A stretch of DNA of 64,000 nucleotides from an uncultured Methylocystaceae bacterium (GTDB lineage: Bacteria > Pseudomonadota > Alphaproteobacteria > Rhizobiales > Beijerinckiaceae), in NCBI GenBank assembly GCA_937870755.1, contig CALMZV010000028.1:146396-210395 (forward strand), read 5' to 3'. Below, piece after piece: positions 29,697-39,869 of this stretch. Every line of letters starts with the position of its first letter. Within the stretch, counting starts at the first letter, position 1. The notes below the pieces were generated by a model. It saw nothing but the letters and a program-made list of their open reading frames with translations, was not told the DNA's origin and searched no databases. A program made the position numbers and the translations under genes.

Positions 29697-29723
29697 GGCC
29701 GCCGCGTTGTCTTGCCCTTGTTG

Positions 29724-30287
29724 TCAGACCTGCTCGACCGCCTGAACTTCTGGCAGATAATGGCGCAGGAGATTCTGGATGCCGTGTTTGAGCGTCGCCG
29801 TCGAGGAGGGGCAGCCCGAACAGGCGCCCTGCATGGCGAGATAGACGACGCCATCCTTGAACCCGCGGAATCGAATATCGCCGCCGTCTCCCGCAACTGC
29901 AGGCCGAACGCGCGTGTCCAGCAATTCCTTGATCTGCTCGACGGTCGCTGCGTCCGAATCCTCGAAAAACTCTCCCGAATCGTGGATCGTCGCGGCCTGG
30001 CCGCCGTCCGCGAACACCGGAGCGCCGGAGACGAAATGCTCCATGATCACGCCGAGCACGCTTGGTTTCACATGCGCCCAGTCGCCGCCGGTGTTGGTGA
30101 CGGATACGAAATCGGAGCCGAGAAACACATTGGCGACGCCGTCGATCTGGAACAGGGCGGCCGCCAGAGGCGACTCCTGCGCTTCGCCGGCCGAACGATA
30201 ATCAGCCGGGCGCGCCCCGGCGACTTCCCGGCCGGGCAGAAACTTGAGCGTGGCGGGGTTGGGTGTGGGTTCGGTTTGAATGAACAT
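29724..30287 (-). CDS. nfuA: NfuA-type Fe-S cluster carrier protein
   Basis: Delivers Fe-S clusters to apo-proteins. The N-terminal Nfu domain begins MFIQTEPTPNPATLKFLPG; the C-terminal NifU-like domain has the cluster-binding CSGCPSSTATLKHGI near residue 150. The start at MFIQTEPT is chosen because it is nearly invariant in alphaproteobacterial and mitochondrial Nfu; nine more codons are open upstream. Length 187 residues. Lies between tsaB and a universal stress protein. Confidence 0.93.
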   Translation of the reverse strand: MFIQTEPTPNPATLKFLPGREVAGARPADYRSAGEAQESPLAAALFQIDGVANVFLGSDFVSVTNTGGDWAHVKPSVLGVIMEHFVSGAPVFADGGQAATIHDSGEFFEDSDAATVEQIKELLDTRVRPAVAGDGGDIRFRGFKDGVVYLAMQGACSGCPSSTATLKHGIQNLLRHYLPEVQAVEQV

Positions 30288-30354
30288 GGCGCCTCTTGCA
30301 GGGTCCGGGGTCAAGGGCCGGCCCTTCGGCCCCTATTTAAGCAAGACGCGCCGT

Positions 30355-30852
30355 TCAGGCCAGAGCGTCGATCTCCGCATCGCTGAGCGAGCCCGGCACG
30401 ATCACGACGGGAACGGGAAACATCTGGGAGGCCCGTCCGCCGATCATCGAAACGAGCGGGCCCGGACCTTCCGATCCTGTGCCGGAGGCCAGCGTCAGAT
30501 AAGCAATGTCCTCGTCTTCCTCGATCAGTTTGAGGATTTCGTCGGCCTTCGTTCCCGTTCGCACGACCCGCTCGCAGGCGATGTCTCCGAGCGACTTGCA
30601 GGCTTGTTCGTAGGCGTCGATCAGGGCTTCGGCGCGCTCGTTGGCTTCCTGTTTCATCAGATCGCCGACCCCGAGCCAGTGCTGAAAATCGCTCGCGTCG
30701 ACGACCGACAGCATGATAAGCCGCGCCCCCGTGCGCAGAACGCGGCGCGCGGCGAAGCGAACCGCACGGCCACATTCCTCCGTCTCGTCGACGATGACGA
30801 GGAATTTCGGGCTGTGGCCCGGCTCGAAGGCGCGGCGCATGCGGTTGATCAT
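30355..30852 (-). CDS. Universal stress protein (UspA family)
   Basis: Single-domain Usp fold: KFLVIVDETEECGRAVRFAA (about residues 16-35) and the C-terminal ATP-loop region IGGRASQMFPVPVVIVPG, which lacks the clean G-2x-G-9x-G(S/T) pattern, so ATP binding is uncertain. Length 165 residues. It lies 9 bases after the trpS start region reading leftward (downstream of trpS), and is co-oriented with it. Common at this position in Rhizobiales; cellular role not known. Confidence 0.85.
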   Translation of the reverse strand: MINRMRRAFEPGHSPKFLVIVDETEECGRAVRFAARRVLRTGARLIMLSVVDASDFQHWLGVGDLMKQEANERAEALIDAYEQACKSLGDIACERVVRTGTKADEILKLIEEDEDIAYLTLASGTGSEGPGPLVSMIGGRASQMFPVPVVIVPGSLSDAEIDALA

Positions 30853-30861
30853 CGGTTCAGT

Positions 30862-31896
30862 CTAGCGAATGAAGCCGAGAATGTCCTTTACCGCCGCCAT
30901 GTTCGCGCGCGCAATCGCGCTCGCCCGCTGCGCGCCGTCGCGCAGGACGCCGTCGATATAGGCGGCGTCGGCCTGCAACCGTTTCATCTCCGCACCTACC
31001 GGGCCGAGTCTGGCGACCGCCAGATCGATCAGCGCCGCCTTGAAGGCGGAGAAATTCTGACCGCCGAAATCGCGCAGCACCGCTTCCTTTGTCGTCTCGT
31101 TGAGCGCAGCGAACACGCCCACGAGATTGTCGGCTTCCGGTCGCCCGGCAAGGCCGGCGACCTCGCTCGGGAGCGCGTCCGGATCGGTCTTGGCCTTCCT
31201 GAATTTCTGCGCGATCTGGTCGGCGTCGTCCGAAAGATTGATGCGCGAGTAGTCGGACGCATCCGACTTGGACATTTTTTTCGATCCGTCGCGCAGGCTC
31301 ATCACGCGCGTCGCCGGTCCCTGAATCACAGGTTCGGGCAGCGGGAAGAAAGCGTCGCCATGTCCGCGCGCCGCGATGCTCCCGGAAAAATCGTTGTTGA
31401 ACTTCTGCGCCACATCGCGCGTGAGTTCGAGGTGCTGCTTCTGGTCCTCGCCGACCGGCACGTGCGTCGCCCGATAGACGAGAATATCGGCCGCCATCAA
31501 CGTCGGATAGGCGTAGAGGCCGACGGATGCGTTTTCGCGATCCTTGCCGGCTTTCTCCTTGAACTGCGTCATGCGATTGAGCCAGCCGATGCGCGCGACG
31601 CAATTGAACACCCAGGCAAGCTCGGCATGTTCGGCCACCTGGCTCTGGTTGAAGACGATGTTCTTTTTGACGTCGACGCCCGAGGCGATGAAGGCGGCCG
31701 TCACTTCGCGAATGTTTTTCGTCAGTTCCACCGGATCCTGCGGCATGGTGATCGCATGCAGGTCGACCACGCAATAGACGCAGTCGAAACTTCTCTGCAG
31801 ATCGACGAACTTGACGAGGGCGCCAAGATAGTTGCCGAGGTGGAAATTGCCCGTGGGCTGGACGCCCGAGAAGACGAGCTGGGGAAATTGCGCCAT
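30862..31896 (-). CDS. trpS: Tryptophanyl-tRNA synthetase
   Basis: Class Ic aminoacyl-tRNA synthetase. The HIGH-equivalent [13 protein letters not shown] is at residues 14-26 and the KMSKS loop at [10 protein letters not shown] near 205. The ATG giving [16 protein letters not shown] is the usual start; seven more codons are open upstream. Length 344 residues. It is followed on the same strand by the universal stress gene. The lipid flippase murJ often found upstream in relatives is not present here; hslU lies there instead. Confidence 0.95.
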   Translation of the reverse strand: MAQFPQLVFSGVQPTGNFHLGNYLGALVKFVDLQRSFDCVYCVVDLHAITMPQDPVELTKNIREVTAAFIASGVDVKKNIVFNQSQVAEHAELAWVFNCVARIGWLNRMTQFKEKAGKDRENASVGLYAYPTLMAADILVYRATHVPVGEDQKQHLELTRDVAQKFNNDFSGSIAARGHGDAFFPLPEPVIQGPATRVMSLRDGSKKMSKSDASDYSRINLSDDADQIAQKFRKAKTDPDALPSEVAGLAGRPEADNLVGVFAALNETTKEAVLRDFGGQNFSAFKAALIDLAVARLGPVGAEMKRLQADAAYIDGVLRDGAQRASAIARANMAAVKDILGFIR

Positions 31897-32009
31897 GATC
31901 GCTGAAGCTCCGCACAAGCGCAGGGGTCATATCCCAACCCGCCGGCATGGGCAAACGCTGGCGGCGCAACTCTCCCCGGATCTGGAGCGCGTCGGGCTTG
32001 CAGCCGGCC

Positions 32010-33314
32010 TCAGAGAATGAATCGGCTGAGATCGACGTTGCGGGCGAGCGCGCCGATGCGCTCCTCCACATAGGCGGCGTTCACCGTCACTGTCTGGCCC
32101 TGCATGTCGGACGCGTCGAAACTGACGTCCTCCAGCACCCGTTCCATGACGGTTTGCAGCCGGCGGGCGCCGATGTTTTCGACCGACTCGTTGATCTGCA
32201 CGGCGACCGCGGCGATGGCGTCTATGGCGTCCTGCTCGAATTCCAGCGCCACGCCCTCTGTCGCCAGTAGCGCCTTGTATTGCTTCGGCAACGCGGCTTC
32301 GGTCTCGGTGAGGATGCGGATGAAGTCTTTTTCGGTCAGAGAGGCGAGTTCGACCCGGATCGGCAGGCGGCCCTGCAATTCGGGCAGCAGGTCGGACGGT
32401 TTCGACACGTGGAAGGCGCCCGATGCGACGAACAGGATGTGATCGGTGCGCACCGCCCCGTGTTTGGTGGCCACCGTCGTGCCTTCGATCAACGGCAGCA
32501 GATCGCGCTGGACGCCTTCGCGCGAAACATCGCCCCCGCCCCGCCCCTCGCGCAGACAGATCTTGTCGATTTCGTCGATGAACACGATGCCGTTGTTTTC
32601 CGTGTCGCGGATGGCGTCCTGCACGATCTGTTCCTGGTCGACGAGCTGCTCGGCCTCTTCCGCGATCACCGGTTCGCGCGCGTCGCGCACTTTCATGCGT
32701 TTGCGTTTCGGCTTGCCGAGCCCCTTGCCGAAAAGGTCGCTCAACGAAAAGGCGCCGATCGACCCCGCGCCGAGATTGGGCAGTTCGAGGAAAGGCGCCG
32801 CTCCGCCGCTGGCCGACAGCTCAATCTCGACATCCTTGTCTTCAAGCTCGCCCGCCCGCAGCATGCGCCGGAAGGAATCGCGCGTCGCGGCGGAAGAACT
32901 GGCGCCCACGAGCGCTGTCACCAGACGCTCCTCGGCGGCGGCTTCCGCGCGGGTGCGCACGGCGGCGCGTTGCTTTTCCTTGCGCAGGGCTATGGCGACT
33001 TCGACGAGGTCGCGCACGATCTGCTCGACATCGCGCCCCACGTAGCCGACTTCGGTGAACTTGGTCGCCTCCACTTTGAGAAACGGCGCCTCGGCCAGGC
33101 GCGCGAGCCGGCGGGCGATTTCCGTCTTGCCGCACCCGGTCGGCCCGATCATGAGGATGTTCTTCGGCAGCACCTCCTCGCGCATTTGGCCCTCGAGCTG
33201 CGCGCGCCGCCAGCGGTTGCGCAACGCGATCGCGACGGCGCGTTTGGCCTCCTGCTGGCCGACGATGTAGCGGTCCAGTTCGGAGACGATCTCGCGGGGA
33301 AGAAATTCGGCCAT
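32010..33314 (-). CDS. hslU: ATP-dependent protease ATPase subunit HslU
   Basis: AAA+ unfoldase of the HslUV protease. Walker [17 protein letters not shown] is near residue 57 and Walker [13 protein letters not shown] near 245, with the inserted I-domain between them. The C-terminal SRFIL tail, which inserts into HslV, is intact. Length 434 residues. An open frame continues far upstream, but the [10 protein letters not shown] start matches the family. hslV lies 80 bases upstream on the same strand. Confidence 0.96.
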   Translation of the reverse strand: MAEFLPREIVSELDRYIVGQQEAKRAVAIALRNRWRRAQLEGQMREEVLPKNILMIGPTGCGKTEIARRLARLAEAPFLKVEATKFTEVGYVGRDVEQIVRDLVEVAIALRKEKQRAAVRTRAEAAAEERLVTALVGASSSAATRDSFRRMLRAGELEDKDVEIELSASGGAAPFLELPNLGAGSIGAFSLSDLFGKGLGKPKRKRMKVRDAREPVIAEEAEQLVDQEQIVQDAIRDTENNGIVFIDEIDKICLREGRGGGDVSREGVQRDLLPLIEGTTVATKHGAVRTDHILFVASGAFHVSKPSDLLPELQGRLPIRVELASLTEKDFIRILTETEAALPKQYKALLATEGVALEFEQDAIDAIAAVAVQINESVENIGARRLQTVMERVLEDVSFDASDMQGQTVTVNAAYVEERIGALARNVDLSRFIL

Positions 33315-33394
33315 ATGGTCCTCGGGGCGCTGTATCGCCAAGCAGGCGCGCATGCTTGCAGACCGGCCGCCCGCCGGCGTGCGCGCGACGCCGG

Positions 33395-33973
33395 TTATTT
33401 CGATTCGATGGTTTCGGAAATGATGTTGGCGTTGGTGTAGACGCAGATTTCGGCCGCGATCTCCATCGCGCGCCGCGCGATCTGTTCGCTGTCCATCTGT
33501 CCGTCCAGCAATGCGCGCGCCGCGGCCAGCGCGTAATTGCCGCCTGATCCGATCGCCATCACACAGCCTGCCGCATGCTGCTCGGGTTCCAGCACGTCGC
33601 CCGCCCCCGACAGGAGGAAGGCCGCGTTGGCGTCCGCCACCAGCATCATCGCCTCCAACCGCCGCAGATAGCGGTCCGTCCGCCAGTCCTTGGCCATTTC
33701 CACGGTCGCCCGCATGAGCTGGCCGGAAAACTGCTCCAGCTTGGCTTCGAGCCGGTCGAACAGGGTGAATGCGTCGGCGGTCGCGCCCGCAAACCCCGCC
33801 AGCACCGCGCCCTTGCCGAGCCGGCGGATTTTTCGCGCGTTGGATTTCATCACTGTCTGCCCGAGCGACACCTGTCCGTCTCCGGCCAGCGTCGTCCGAC
33901 CGTCCTTGCGCACGAGCACGATGGTCGTCGCCCGCCAGCGATTCTGGTCGTCCTGGAGCGGATTTTGGCGCAT
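33395..33973 (-). CDS. hslV: ATP-dependent protease catalytic subunit HslV
   Basis: Proteasome-beta-like threonine peptidase. The active-site threonine is exposed after processing of [32 protein letters not shown] follows as in all HslV. The ATG giving a 192-residue product was preferred to one 25 codons further upstream. It diverges from the histidine operon across 124 bases; no heat-shock sigma-32 promoter could be identified with confidence there. Confidence 0.95.
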   Translation of the reverse strand: MRQNPLQDDQNRWRATTIVLVRKDGRTTLAGDGQVSLGQTVMKSNARKIRRLGKGAVLAGFAGATADAFTLFDRLEAKLEQFSGQLMRATVEMAKDWRTDRYLRRLEAMMLVADANAAFLLSGAGDVLEPEQHAAGCVMAIGSGGNYALAAARALLDGQMDSEQIARRAMEIAAEICVYTNANIISETIESK

Positions 33974-34097
33974 TGGTTCCCGCCTTGCCTGCTGTTCTCG
34001 TCGTCCGCCCGCGATTGCGACGTCCGCCCTGTTTGAAACCGTGGCCAATGGCGCGATTTAGGGCTAGAAGGTCGGCCGAAACGGACGAGGAACCTAT

Positions 34098-34685
34098 ATG
34101 CGGCGCGCAAACATCCACCGCAAGACGAGCGAAACGGAGATTTCGGTCGCCGTGTGCCTCGACGGGACGGGAAAGTCCAATATTTCCACGGGCGTGGGGT
34201 TTTTCGACCACATGCTCGACCAGATCGCGCGCCATGCCCTGCTCGATCTCGACATCGCAGCCCGCGGCGACCTGCACATCGACGACCATCACACCGTCGA
34301 GGATGTCGGCATCGCGCTCGGGCAGGCCGTGAAAGCGGCTCTGGGCGACCGCAAGGGAATAGCCCGCTACGCAAGCGTCTACCTGCCGATGGACGAGGCG
34401 CTGGCGCGGGTCGCGCTCGATCTCTCCGGCCGGCCGTTTCTGGTGTTCGAAGCGGCGTTCCCCACGCCCAAGATCGGGACGTTCGACACCGAACTGGTGC
34501 GCGAGTTCTTTCAGGCCTTTGCGACGAACAGCGGGACGACCCTGCATATCGACGCGCTGCGCGGCGCCAATAGCCATCATATTGCGGAGGCCTGTTTCAA
34601 GGGTTTCGCCCGCGCGCTGCGCGCCGCGGCGATGCTCGATCCACGCCAGCCTGACGCCATTCCCTCGACCAAGGGCGTGCTGTGA
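34098..34685 (+). CDS. hisB: Imidazoleglycerol-phosphate dehydratase
   Basis: Sixth step of histidine synthesis, dehydrating IGP to imidazole-acetol phosphate. Manganese-binding histidine motifs are clear: [17 protein letters not shown] (about residue 35), [16 protein letters not shown] (about 63) and [19 protein letters not shown] (about 155). At 195 residues it is the single-function form without the HisN phosphatase. First gene of the hisB-DUF2628-hisH-hisA-hisF/E-coaA run. Confidence 0.96.
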   Translation: MRRANIHRKTSETEISVAVCLDGTGKSNISTGVGFFDHMLDQIARHALLDLDIAARGDLHIDDHHTVEDVGIALGQAVKAALGDRKGIARYASVYLPMDEALARVALDLSGRPFLVFEAAFPTPKIGTFDTELVREFFQAFATNSGTTLHIDALRGANSHHIAEACFKGFARALRAAAMLDPRQPDAIPSTKGVL

Positions 34686-34719
34686 GCCCGGCTGCGGAAG
34701 GTGGCAAGGAACGGATGTG

Positions 34720-35133
34720 ATGCGATCGGCGAATGTCTTCACCGCTCACGCGCCGCCCGGCGCGCCGGCCGATCCGGCCGCGCAAGCCGCCGCGCTGTGC
34801 GTCCTCCCGGCCGGCTTCTCCTGGGCGGCGCTGCTGTTCGGTCCGTTCTGGCTCGCCGCCAAGGGTTTGTGGCTGAGGGCGGCCGCGCTCGCGGCCGTGT
34901 ACGCGGGGCTGGGTCTGGCGGCGTCCGCCGGCTATTTGTCGGCTGCGGCGGAACTCGCCGTTTCTCTGCTCGTGGCGCTGTTCGTGGCGCTCGAGGGTCG
35001 GGAGTGGGCGCGCCGCCGGCTGCAGCGTCGCGGGATGCCGATCGGAGACATCGTCGTGGCCGCCAGCGAGACAGAGGCGGCGGCGCGCGTGTTGCGCCGC
35101 CTTGCGCCCCGCGAGGCTGGAGGCGCGGCATGA
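34720..35133 (+). CDS. DUF2628 small membrane protein in the histidine operon
   Basis: A 137-residue protein with two or three hydrophobic helices (about residues 32-50 and 52-92), including the DUF2628 signature [20 protein letters not shown]. Start: AAGGAACG ten bases before the ATG. Its stop overlaps the hisH ATG as ATGA. DUF2628 genes between hisB and hisH occur in many Rhizobiales; no link to histidine chemistry has been shown and none is visible here. Confidence 0.85.
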   Translation: MRSANVFTAHAPPGAPADPAAQAAALCVLPAGFSWAALLFGPFWLAAKGLWLRAAALAAVYAGLGLAASAGYLSAAAELAVSLLVALFVALEGREWARRRLQRRGMPIGDIVVAASETEAAARVLRRLAPREAGGAA

Positions 35134-35783
35134 CCGTCGCTCTGGTCGACTACGGATCCGGCAACCTCCATTCGGCGCGCAAGGCGTTCGAGCGCGCCGC
35201 GCAGGAAGCCGGTCTGTCCGCCGCCAGCATTACCGTCACCAACGAGCCCGACATCGTGCGACGCGCCGACCGCATCGTTCTGCCGGGCGTCGGCGCCTTC
35301 GCCGATTGCCGCGCCGGCCTCCAGGGCATCGACGGCATGATGGAGGCGCTGGAAGAGGGCGCGCGCGAGCGCGGGCGGCCGTTTCTGGGCATCTGTGTCG
35401 GCATGCAGTTGCTGGCGACGCGCGGTCTGGAGCACGAAACCACGCCCGGTTTCGACTGGATCGGCGGCGAGGTGGTCCAGATCCAGCCGAACGACGCAGC
35501 GCTCAAGGTGCCGCACATGGGCTGGAACACGCTGGCGCGCCGGCGCGTGCATCCGTTGCTCGACGGGCTGACGCTCGGCCCGTCCGGCCTGCACGCCTAT
35601 TTCGTGCATTCCTATTGTTTTCGCGCCGACGACCCTGCGGCGATCGTGGCTGAATCCGACTATGGCGGGCCGCTGACCGCCATGATCGGGCGCGACAACA
35701 TCGCCGGCGTTCAGTTCCATCCGGAAAAGAGCCAGACGCTCGGCCTGAAGCTCATCGCCAATTTCCTTCGGTGGTCGCCGTGA
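35130..35783 (+). CDS. hisH: Imidazole glycerol phosphate synthase, glutaminase subunit
   Basis: Class I glutamine amidotransferase giving ammonia to HisF. The nucleophile cysteine lies in [11 protein letters not shown] (about residue 88) and the catalytic His-Glu pair in [10 protein letters not shown] (about 198). [16 protein letters not shown] starts the protein as in all HisH. Length 217 residues. Overlaps DUF2628 upstream by 4 bases and the hisA GTG start downstream by 4 bases. Confidence 0.96.
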   Translation: MTVALVDYGSGNLHSARKAFERAAQEAGLSAASITVTNEPDIVRRADRIVLPGVGAFADCRAGLQGIDGMMEALEEGARERGRPFLGICVGMQLLATRGLEHETTPGFDWIGGEVVQIQPNDAALKVPHMGWNTLARRRVHPLLDGLTLGPSGLHAYFVHSYCFRADDPAAIVAESDYGGPLTAMIGRDNIAGVQFHPEKSQTLGLKLIANFLRWSP

Positions 35784-36541
35784 TCCTGTTTCCCGCTATC
35801 GATCTGAAGAACGGCGAATGCGTCCGTCTCGTCCACGGCGACATGGAGCGCGCGACGGTGTTCAACACCGATCCCGTCGCCCAGGCGCGCGCGTTTCAGG
35901 ACGCGGGATTCGAATATCTCCATGTCGTCGACCTCGACGGCGCCTTCGCCGGCGCGCCGGTCAACGCCGCCAAGGTCGAGGGCATGCTGCAGGCCCTGAC
36001 CATTCCGGTTCAGCTTGGCGGCGGCATTCGCGATCTGCGCACCATCGAGGGCTGGCTGTCCAAGGGCGTCACACGCGTCATCATCGGCACGGCCGCGGTC
36101 CGCGACCCCAGCCTGGTCAGGGAGGCAGCGCGGCTTCATCCCGGCCGGATCGCGGTCGGCATCGATGCGCGCGAAGGATTGGTCGCGATCGAGGGATGGG
36201 CGCGCGCCTCGCAGCTGACGGCGGTCGACCTTGGCCGGCGCTTCGAGGACGCGGGCGTGGCCGCCATCATTTACACGGACATCATGCGCGACGGCGCGAT
36301 GCTTGGCCTCAATATCGAAGCCACCCTGGCGCTCGCCGACGCTGTCGACATTCCCGTCATCGCCTCCGGGGGGCTGGCTTCGCTCGACGACGTGCGTCGT
36401 TTGCTCCAGCCCGATTGCGCGCGCCTGGCCGGCGCCATCTCCGGCCGTGCGCTGTACGACGGGCGGCTCGATCCGGCCGAGGCGCTCGCCCTCATCGCGA
36501 ACGCGCGCCTGACGGCCGTGGATGGAGCGCGCCGTGCTTAA
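35780..36541 (+). CDS. hisA: ProFAR isomerase (HisA)
   Basis: (beta/alpha)8-barrel isomerase converting ProFAR to [25 protein letters not shown] holds the catalytic Asp8, [13 protein letters not shown] the first phosphate site, and [14 protein letters not shown] the second catalytic aspartate near residue 130. A GTG at 35780 overlapping the hisH stop (GTGA) is preferred over a GTG three codons earlier because homologues start at MILFPAID. Length 253 residues; the 3' end overlaps hisF. Confidence 0.95.
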   Translation: MILFPAIDLKNGECVRLVHGDMERATVFNTDPVAQARAFQDAGFEYLHVVDLDGAFAGAPVNAAKVEGMLQALTIPVQLGGGIRDLRTIEGWLSKGVTRVIIGTAAVRDPSLVREAARLHPGRIAVGIDAREGLVAIEGWARASQLTAVDLGRRFEDAGVAAIIYTDIMRDGAMLGLNIEATLALADAVDIPVIASGGLASLDDVRRLLQPDCARLAGAISGRALYDGRLDPAEALALIANARLTAVDGARRA

Positions 36542-37631
36542 GAATCGCGTCATCCCCTGTCTCGATGTGAAGGACGGGCGCGTGGTCAAGGGCGTGAATT
36601 TCGTCGGCCTGCGCGACGCCGGCGATCCGGTGGAATGCGCCATCGCGTACGATGCGGCCGGCGCGGACGAATTGTGCTTCCTCGACATCACGGCGACACA
36701 CGAAAACCGCGGAATCATTCTCGATGTCGTGCAGCGCACGGCGGAGGCGTGTTTCATGCCGCTGACGGTCGGTGGCGGCGTGCGCACGCTCGACGACATT
36801 CGCAGGTTGCTGCTTGCCGGCGCCGACAAGGTTTCGATCAACTCGGCGGCGGTCGCCAACCGCGATTTCGTGCGCGAGGCCGCCGGGAAGTTCGGTTCCC
36901 AATGCACGGTCGTAGCGATCGACGCCAAGCGCGTCGCGGAAGGGCGCTGGGAGATTTTCACGCACGGCGGCCGCAAGCCGACGGGTATCGAAGCGATCGG
37001 TTTCGCACGCGAGGTGGTGGCGCTGGGCGCCGGCGAACTACTCCTGACCTCCATGGATCGCGACGGAACGCGCAGCGGGTTCGATCTCGAACTGACCCGT
37101 GCGGTGGCCGACGCCGTCTCCGTGCCTGTCATCGCGTCCGGCGGGGTCGGCGAGCTCGACCATCTGGTGGACGGCGTTCGTCTCGGCCACGCTTCAGCCG
37201 TTCTGGCCGCGTCCATTTTTCATTTCGGCGAGTTTTCCATACGCCAGGCCAAGGAGCATATGGCGCGCGCAGGCCTGCCGATGCGCCTCGACTTTGCCGC
37301 CTCGGAGCCGTTCGGCCTCGAAAAGCTGCGCGAAATCGTCGCCGAGCGTGCGCGCAACGCCGACAAACCGTCCTACACCCGCGCGCTTCTGGAAGCGGGG
37401 CCGCCGCGCATCGCCAAGAAACTTGGCGAAGAGGCGGTCGAAACCGCGCTCGCCGCCTGTATCGGCTCGGATCAGGATGTGATCGCCGAAACAGCCGATC
37501 TCCTGTATCATCTCATGGTGTTGCTGGAGGCGCGCGCCATAGCTCTGGACGACGTTTTCGCCGAGCTGCAGAAGCGGACGCGCCAGTCGGGTCTCGAAGA
37601 AAAGGCCGCGCGCGGCGCGTCGGGCGGATGA
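36534..37631 (+). CDS. hisF-hisE: HisF-HisE fusion: IGP synthase cyclase subunit joined to phosphoribosyl-ATP pyrophosphohydrolase
   Basis: One uninterrupted frame of 365 residues. Residues 1-250 are His[21 protein letters not shown] with catalytic Asp11, [11 protein letters not shown] with Asp about 130 further on, and the usual end near GLPMRLD. Without a stop the frame then continues for about 110 residues with HisE motifs: [29 protein letters not shown] and [14 protein letters not shown], ending [12 protein letters not shown]. The GTG start at 36534 has GGAG seven bases ahead and overlaps hisA by 8 bases. Normally hisF and hisE are separate, adjacent genes in this operon. An ATG at 37281 could also start a free HisE of 116 residues. 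Confidence 0.9.
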   Translation: MLKNRVIPCLDVKDGRVVKGVNFVGLRDAGDPVECAIAYDAAGADELCFLDITATHENRGIILDVVQRTAEACFMPLTVGGGVRTLDDIRRLLLAGADKVSINSAAVANRDFVREAAGKFGSQCTVVAIDAKRVAEGRWEIFTHGGRKPTGIEAIGFAREVVALGAGELLLTSMDRDGTRSGFDLELTRAVADAVSVPVIASGGVGELDHLVDGVRLGHASAVLAASIFHFGEFSIRQAKEHMARAGLPMRLDFAASEPFGLEKLREIVAERARNADKPSYTRALLEAGPPRIAKKLGEEAVETALAACIGSDQDVIAETADLLYHLMVLLEARAIALDDVFAELQKRTRQSGLEEKAARGASGG

Positions 37632-37632
37632 C

Positions 37633-38607
37633 ATGCACAGACTGATCGAGAAAGACGCCGACGACGCTCCGGCCGCCGTGTCGCCCTATCGCTATTTCAC
37701 GCGGCGGGAGTGGGCGGAACTGCGCGCCGACACGCCGCTGACGCTGACCATCGACGACCTGACGAAGCTGCAGTCGATGAATGATCCCATTTCGCTCGAA
37801 GAAGTGGTCGCGATCTATCTGCCGCTGTCGCGCCTGCTCGCGCTCTATGTCGCGGCGACGCAGGGTCTGTTCAAGGCCACCCAGCGCTTTCTCGGCGCTG
37901 AGGACGGGAAGGTGCCTTATATCATCGGCGTCGCCGGATCGGTCGCCGTCGGAAAGTCGACGTCCGCGCGCGTATTGCAGGCGCTGCTCTCGCGCTGGCC
38001 GAACACGCCGAAGGTGCAGTTGGTCACGACCGACGGTTTTCTGCTGCCAAACGCGGCGCTCGAGCGCGAAGGCCTCATGGACAAGAAGGGCTTTCCCGAA
38101 AGCTACGACCATAGCGCGCTGGTGCGGTTTCTGTCCGAGGTGAAGGCAGGCATGGCGCGCGTGTCGGCGCCCGTCTATTCCCATCTGACCTACGACGTCG
38201 TGGAAGGCGAGAAAATTTACGTCGACCGCCCGGACATTCTCATTGTCGAGGGCGTCAACGTGCTGCAGCCGAGCAGACTGACGCGGGACGCCAGGGATGT
38301 TCCGTTCGTATCCGACTTTTTCGATTTCTCGGTTTATCTCGACGCCGAGGAGAGCGTGCTCGAGCGCTGGTACGTCGATCGCTTCATGCGGCTGCGCCAG
38401 ACCGCGTTCCGCGATCCGAAGTCCTACTTCCGGAAATACGCGGACCTGAGCGATGCTGATGCGCAGGCCACGGCGCGCGATATCTGGGCGCGCATCAATC
38501 TGCGCAATTTGCACGAGAACATATTTCCGACGCGCGCGCGCGCGAGCCTCGTGCTGACCAAGGGTCCCAATCACTCGATCGAGCGTGTGGCGCTGCGCAA
38601 GCTTTGA
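37633..38607 (+). CDS. coaA: Type I pantothenate kinase
   Basis: First step of CoA synthesis, phosphorylating pantothenate. P-loop [19 protein letters not shown] is near residue 100; [11 protein letters not shown] (about 133), GFPESYD and YSHLTYD follow, all type I signatures. The end [12 protein letters not shown] is typical. Length 324 residues. It starts one base after the hisF-hisE stop, so CoaA is coupled to the histidine operon, as in other Rhizobiales. Convergent with the binding-protein gene, 12 bases apart. Confidence 0.95.
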   Translation: MHRLIEKDADDAPAAVSPYRYFTRREWAELRADTPLTLTIDDLTKLQSMNDPISLEEVVAIYLPLSRLLALYVAATQGLFKATQRFLGAEDGKVPYIIGVAGSVAVGKSTSARVLQALLSRWPNTPKVQLVTTDGFLLPNAALEREGLMDKKGFPESYDHSALVRFLSEVKAGMARVSAPVYSHLTYDVVEGEKIYVDRPDILIVEGVNVLQPSRLTRDARDVPFVSDFFDFSVYLDAEESVLERWYVDRFMRLRQTAFRDPKSYFRKYADLSDADAQATARDIWARINLRNLHENIFPTRARASLVLTKGPNHSIERVALRKL

Positions 38608-38619
38608 TGCGCGTTGTTC

Positions 38620-39729
38620 CTATCGCCCGAGTTTGACGCGTGACCATTCGCGCGTGATGACTTTTTGCATCGCCGGATCCTTCATGCCGACGACGAAAAT
38701 GCGCTTCATGGTCGCGTCGTCCGGAAAAATGTCCTTGTTGTCGACGAGCGCGGCGGGAAGATGCGCGCGCGAGGCGGGTACGGGATTGACGAAGTTGGTC
38801 AGAAGCGTGTTGCGCGCTGCGATCTCGGGCCGCATCAGGAAATCGAGAAAGCGGTGTGCGTCGGCCACGTTTTTCGCGTCCTTGGGAATTGCGAACGAAT
38901 CGATCGACATCAGCGTGCCCTCGCGCGGGATCGCGTAGGCGATCTCGACGCCATTGTTGGCTTCGCGCGCGCGGTTGCGCGCCTGCAGCGAATCGCCGGC
39001 CCAGCCGACCGCCACGCAGATGTCCCCGTTCGCCAGCGCGTTGATGTATTCGGAGGAGTGAAACTTGCGGATCGATCGCCGCACGCCGGCGATCAGATCG
39101 GCGGCGCGTTTGATGTCGCCCGCAGAGGTCAGGTTTGGATCGAGGCCGAGATATTTGGCGGCGATCGCCAGAATGTCCTCGGGGCTGTCGAGAAAATAAA
39201 CGCCGCAATCTGCGAGCTTGGCGAGAATCTGAGGCTTGAGCACAATGTCCCAGGAATCGACCTTCTGCTCGCCGAGCCGTTCGCGCACCTTCTTGACATT
39301 GTAGGCGATGCCGGTCGTCGACCACATATACGGAACGGAATACGCCCCGCCGGGGTCGAAAACGTTCATGCGTTGCACGATCTGGGGATCGAGCTCCTTG
39401 AGATTGGGGAGCAGCGCCTTGTCGATCTTCTGGTAGACGCCCGCCTGAATCTGGCGTTGCAGGAAACTCGAGGTCGGCGCCACGAGATCGTAGCCGGTTG
39501 CGCCGGCGAGGAGTCGAGTCTCCAGCGTCTCGTTGGAATCATAGGTGTCGTAGGCGACCCTGACGCCTGTCTCACGGGTGAAATCCTCGATCGCCTTCGG
39601 ATCGATATAGTCGCTCCAGTTGGCGACGTTGAGCGTCTTGTGTTGCGCGAACGAAGGCGCGGGCGCCAGCAGCGCACAGGCCAGAGCGGCGCATGCCGCA
39701 AGTTTATGAATCATCCTTACGTCGCCCAT
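38620..39729 (-). CDS. PotD/PotF-type polyamine-binding periplasmic protein
   Basis: Extracellular solute-binding protein family 1 resembling putrescine/spermidine binders. A Sec signal peptide (IHKLAACAALACALLAPAPSFAQ) is followed by LNVANWSDYIDPKAIEDFTRETGVRV, the usual PotF start, VPYMWSTTGIAYN near 125 and AYAIPREGTLMSIDSFAIP near 265. Length 369 residues, or 364 from the ATG at 39714. No permease or ATPase gene lies next to it, so its transporter is elsewhere or it serves another role. Specificity cannot be judged from the sequence. Confidence 0.88.
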   Translation of the reverse strand: MGDVRMIHKLAACAALACALLAPAPSFAQHKTLNVANWSDYIDPKAIEDFTRETGVRVAYDTYDSNETLETRLLAGATGYDLVAPTSSFLQRQIQAGVYQKIDKALLPNLKELDPQIVQRMNVFDPGGAYSVPYMWSTTGIAYNVKKVRERLGEQKVDSWDIVLKPQILAKLADCGVYFLDSPEDILAIAAKYLGLDPNLTSAGDIKRAADLIAGVRRSIRKFHSSEYINALANGDICVAVGWAGDSLQARNRAREANNGVEIAYAIPREGTLMSIDSFAIPKDAKNVADAHRFLDFLMRPEIAARNTLLTNFVNPVPASRAHLPAALVDNKDIFPDDATMKRIFVVGMKDPAMQKVITREWSRVKLGR

Positions 39730-39818
39730 CTACTCCGAACGTGACGGCAGGAAATTGCGATGCCGCTCGAATGTCAATTCGAAATGCATTGAGCGGGAAC
39801 GGGACAGGGCTGCAAACC

Positions 39819-39846
39819 AAAAACCCCGCGTCGCGGGGACGCGGGG
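39819..39846 (-). terminator. Strong rho-independent terminator of the nap operon
   Basis: A 9-bp perfect stem, CCCCGCGTC (39824-39832) with GACGCGGGG (39838-39846), 5-base loop, followed on the minus strand by TTTTTGG (39819-39823 as A). It starts 23 bases after the napC stop codon and so closes the napFDAGHBC operon. Confidence 0.9.
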
Positions 39847-39869
39847 CTTTCATGTAAGCGAGCGTCGGC

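Noticed and set aside
34098..34742. Upstream extension of hslU through hslV and hisB
   Set aside because: HslU begins at the MAEFLP methionine; the rest of the frame lies over hslV and antisense to hisB, both clear genes.
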